Notes under the pieces: model-generated
Database searches by the model: none
What the model was told of the DNA's origin: nothing
The model's input: the letters and a program-made list of their open reading frames with translations, nothing else
NCBI GenBank assembly: GCA_046482845.1
Contig: JAWOEJ010000092.1
Location: 1 to 22,390, forward strand
Length of the DNA: 22,390 nt
From: DATFJZ01 sp046482845
GTDB taxonomy: Bacteria; Desulfobacterota; Desulfobacteria; Desulfobacterales; Desulfobacteraceae
Direction of reading: 5' to 3'
Position numbers and translations under genes: made by a program
Part shown: positions 21,043 through 22,390 of the stretch, piece by piece
How positions within the stretch are numbered: position 1 is the stretch's first letter
Layout of the letters: every line of letters starts with the position of its first letter

Positions 21043-22389
21043 TTAAGAATTCATTTTCAAAAAAGTAATCTCAAATGCCTTGCAGGGACGGAACTGCTGC
21101 AGGCGGTTGGCAAACATAAAGGTGTCGTTCATCTCATAATGCTGAAAAATATCAAGCCCCCGGTCCAGGGAGATTTTCCAGCCATGATCGGTCACAATGT
21201 GGCGGGCATGGATCTTGCCGGTACTGTCAAACTCCCAGGTAAAATTGATGCCCACTGCACCGGCAGATTCCTGCATCTTCATGAAGTTGTCCTTTTGCTG
21301 ATCCCCTTTGAACTCATCTTCAATGGTGACCAGATGAACCGCCACCTCATCATCCCCGGGCTTTTGCTTGACAACGGTTTCCAGGAACTCCATAAAATTA
21401 CGCATCTGATAAAACAGCCGGATGTAGGGATCGGTCACAGTGATCCGGGTGGCTCCCTTGATATAAGGCCCCAGCAGGGTGTCAAAGGAAATGCCCTTCT
21501 GGTTCTCCTGAAAGCTTACGTGCTGTTCTGCCGGAAGAGTGTCATCGGCTATGACTGACCCGTCAGGCTTTGGTTCCGTAACAGCCTGGTCTGCCCCCTC
21601 AATGTCCCCGACCTTTTTTTCAATATCCTGTTCTTCTCTCTGGATATCGCTGTCCTCTCCCAGGATGTCAGCAGCAGCTTCTTCCTGCATGCCCCCACCC
21701 TCTCCTTCACCAATTGTTTTGTAATAATATTTTGGGTACTCCTCTTCCTCAAGGGTGGTGACCGACCTTGGTTTTTCAGTGGCATCTGTACCCAAGGCAT
21801 CTGAATAAGAAAAATTGACAGGGCTGTATGTGGTATCCATGCGCATGAGCTGGTCTTTGACACGTTTGCGCCCTTCAATGGCAAACCGCAGCACCATGTC
21901 CACATCTTCTCTGGCAGCACCGCCATGGGGGAACAGGATCTTCATCAGACCGGAAAAGGTTTTCTGGATGCTGTCCCGGTCCCGGGTGGAAATGTCGGCA
22001 GAAAGAGAAAAGAATTCACTGTACCGGTCGGAATAATCATGGTTGCGCAAAAAACGCAGGATCTCGGCCAGGTAGTCCACCACAAAGCCGTATCCATCAG
22101 AAAACATCTCTCCGCGGATGATGGCCACCTCCCATCCGGGGATATAAAAATGGACCCGGTCCAGGAAGGCAGAATCATAAAACTTGTCTGGCAGTTCACT
22201 GAACAGGTCTGAATGTTTCAGCATATAGGGGATGGTGTGTTGGGTATTGCCCACAAAGACCATGGAGGCTTCCGCGCCCAGTGTTTCTATGCCCCGTGAA
22301 AACGACTTGTTGGCCATGTAGTTTTTCATGATATCCACCAGGGCCTTGTTCACCTTTTTTTTCCTGCCGGCAAACTCATCAAATGCCAC
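21043..22389 (-). CDS. brxL: BrxL-like AAA+ protein with C-terminal MIT_C-like domain (5' part outside the window)
   Basis: The last 448 residues of a larger protein; the 5' end lies beyond the right edge. It enters at the Walker B segment VAFDEFAGRKKKVNKALVDI. It continues with MANKSFSRGIETLGAEASMV, a sensor-like FVGNTQ, LDRVHFYIPGWE and LMKILFPHGGAAREDVDMVL, all characteristic of BrxL, the Lon-like ATPase of BREX. An acidic, low-complexity linker follows (residues about 205-285, EEEEYPKYYYK, GEGEGGG). The final ~150 residues (ISFDTLLGPYIKGATRITVT, DPYIR, HARHIVTDHGWKISLDRGLD) resemble the PLD-like MIT_C domain and not a Lon protease domain. Likely role: DNA-bound defence or stress ATPase. 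No other BREX gene is visible. Confidence 0.82.
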   Translation of the reverse strand: MAFDEFAGRKKKVNKALVDIMKNYMANKSFSRGIETLGAEASMVFVGNTQHTIPYMLKHSDLFSELPDKFYDSAFLDRVHFYIPGWEVAIIRGEMFSDGYGFVVDYLAEILRFLRNHDYSDRYSEFFSLSADISTRDRDSIQKTFSGLMKILFPHGGAAREDVDMVLRFAIEGRKRVKDQLMRMDTTYSPVNFSYSDALGTDATEKPRSVTTLEEEEYPKYYYKTIGEGEGGGMQEEAAADILGEDSDIQREEQDIEKKVGDIEGADQAVTEPKPDGSVIADDTLPAEQHVSFQENQKGISFDTLLGPYIKGATRITVTDPYIRLFYQMRNFMEFLETVVKQKPGDDEVAVHLVTIEDEFKGDQQKDNFMKMQESAGAVGINFTWEFDSTGKIHARHIVTDHGWKISLDRGLDIFQHYEMNDTFMFANRLQQFRPCKAFEITFLKMNS

Positions 22390-22390
22390 A

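Noticed and set aside
1..22390. CRISPR arrays, tRNA or rRNA genes
   Set aside because: No regularly spaced direct repeats were seen, and no tRNA-like cloverleaf or rRNA sequence was recognised on either strand.

Overview
The window reads as chromosome of an anaerobic, sulfate-reducer-like deltaproteobacterium, probably of the Desulfobacterales. That placement is inference, based on moderate GC, a probable UGA-decoded selenoprotein, a ferredoxin:thioredoxin-reductase catalytic subunit next to a glutaredoxin, a CoA-based acid degradation cluster with its own ETF, and traces of a PEP-CTERM protein. I saw no rRNA, tRNA or CRISPR array.

Layout. 1-2106: a long inverted repeat, a small cupin, an AT-rich Phd/PIN toxin-antitoxin pair and a probably truncated secreted protein. 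2064-4779: a thiol-redox group made of a peroxiredoxin-like gene (PRXL2 / AhpC-TSA_2 type) read through an in-frame TGA at the peroxidatic Cys position, with a SECIS-like hairpin just after it; a convergent exported MsrA-MsrB fusion; and a glutaredoxin/FTR pair. 4855-8403: priA converging on a CorA-type channel whose GMN signature reads GTN. 8538-11184: a DMT-family transporter, a UV-damage endonuclease, a DUF6883/DUF4926 pair and scraps of dead genes (PAS domain, DNA methylase). 11846-18458: the main metabolic cluster, etfB-etfA-acyl-CoA dehydrogenase-tetR-APH-like kinase-SDR-crotonase. The APH-kinase plus ACAD10/11-type dehydrogenase plus SDR combination matches the logic of 4-hydroxyacyl-CoA catabolism (Lva/ACAD11), so I propose degradation of 4-hydroxy- or 4-keto-acids. 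18465-21040: an accessory region with a broken ISL3-type transposase, a ParDE module with a clear operator and promoter, and decayed ORFs. 21043-22389: the 3' part of a BrxL-like AAA+ protein carrying a C-terminal MIT_C-like domain, running off the right edge.

A second layer runs through the window. Five related copies of a short non-coding element sit only in intergenic gaps. They have terminal inverted repeats of the form CTCG(A/G)TnATCAAGTTTT, and three of the four complete copies have perfect 5-bp target duplications (the fourth has 4 of 5). I read this as a MITE family. It abuts the corA ribosome binding site and interrupts the acid degradation cluster. The two strongest leads are the unannotated selenoprotein and this MITE family, followed by the putative 4-hydroxyacid pathway and the BrxL/MIT_C fusion.
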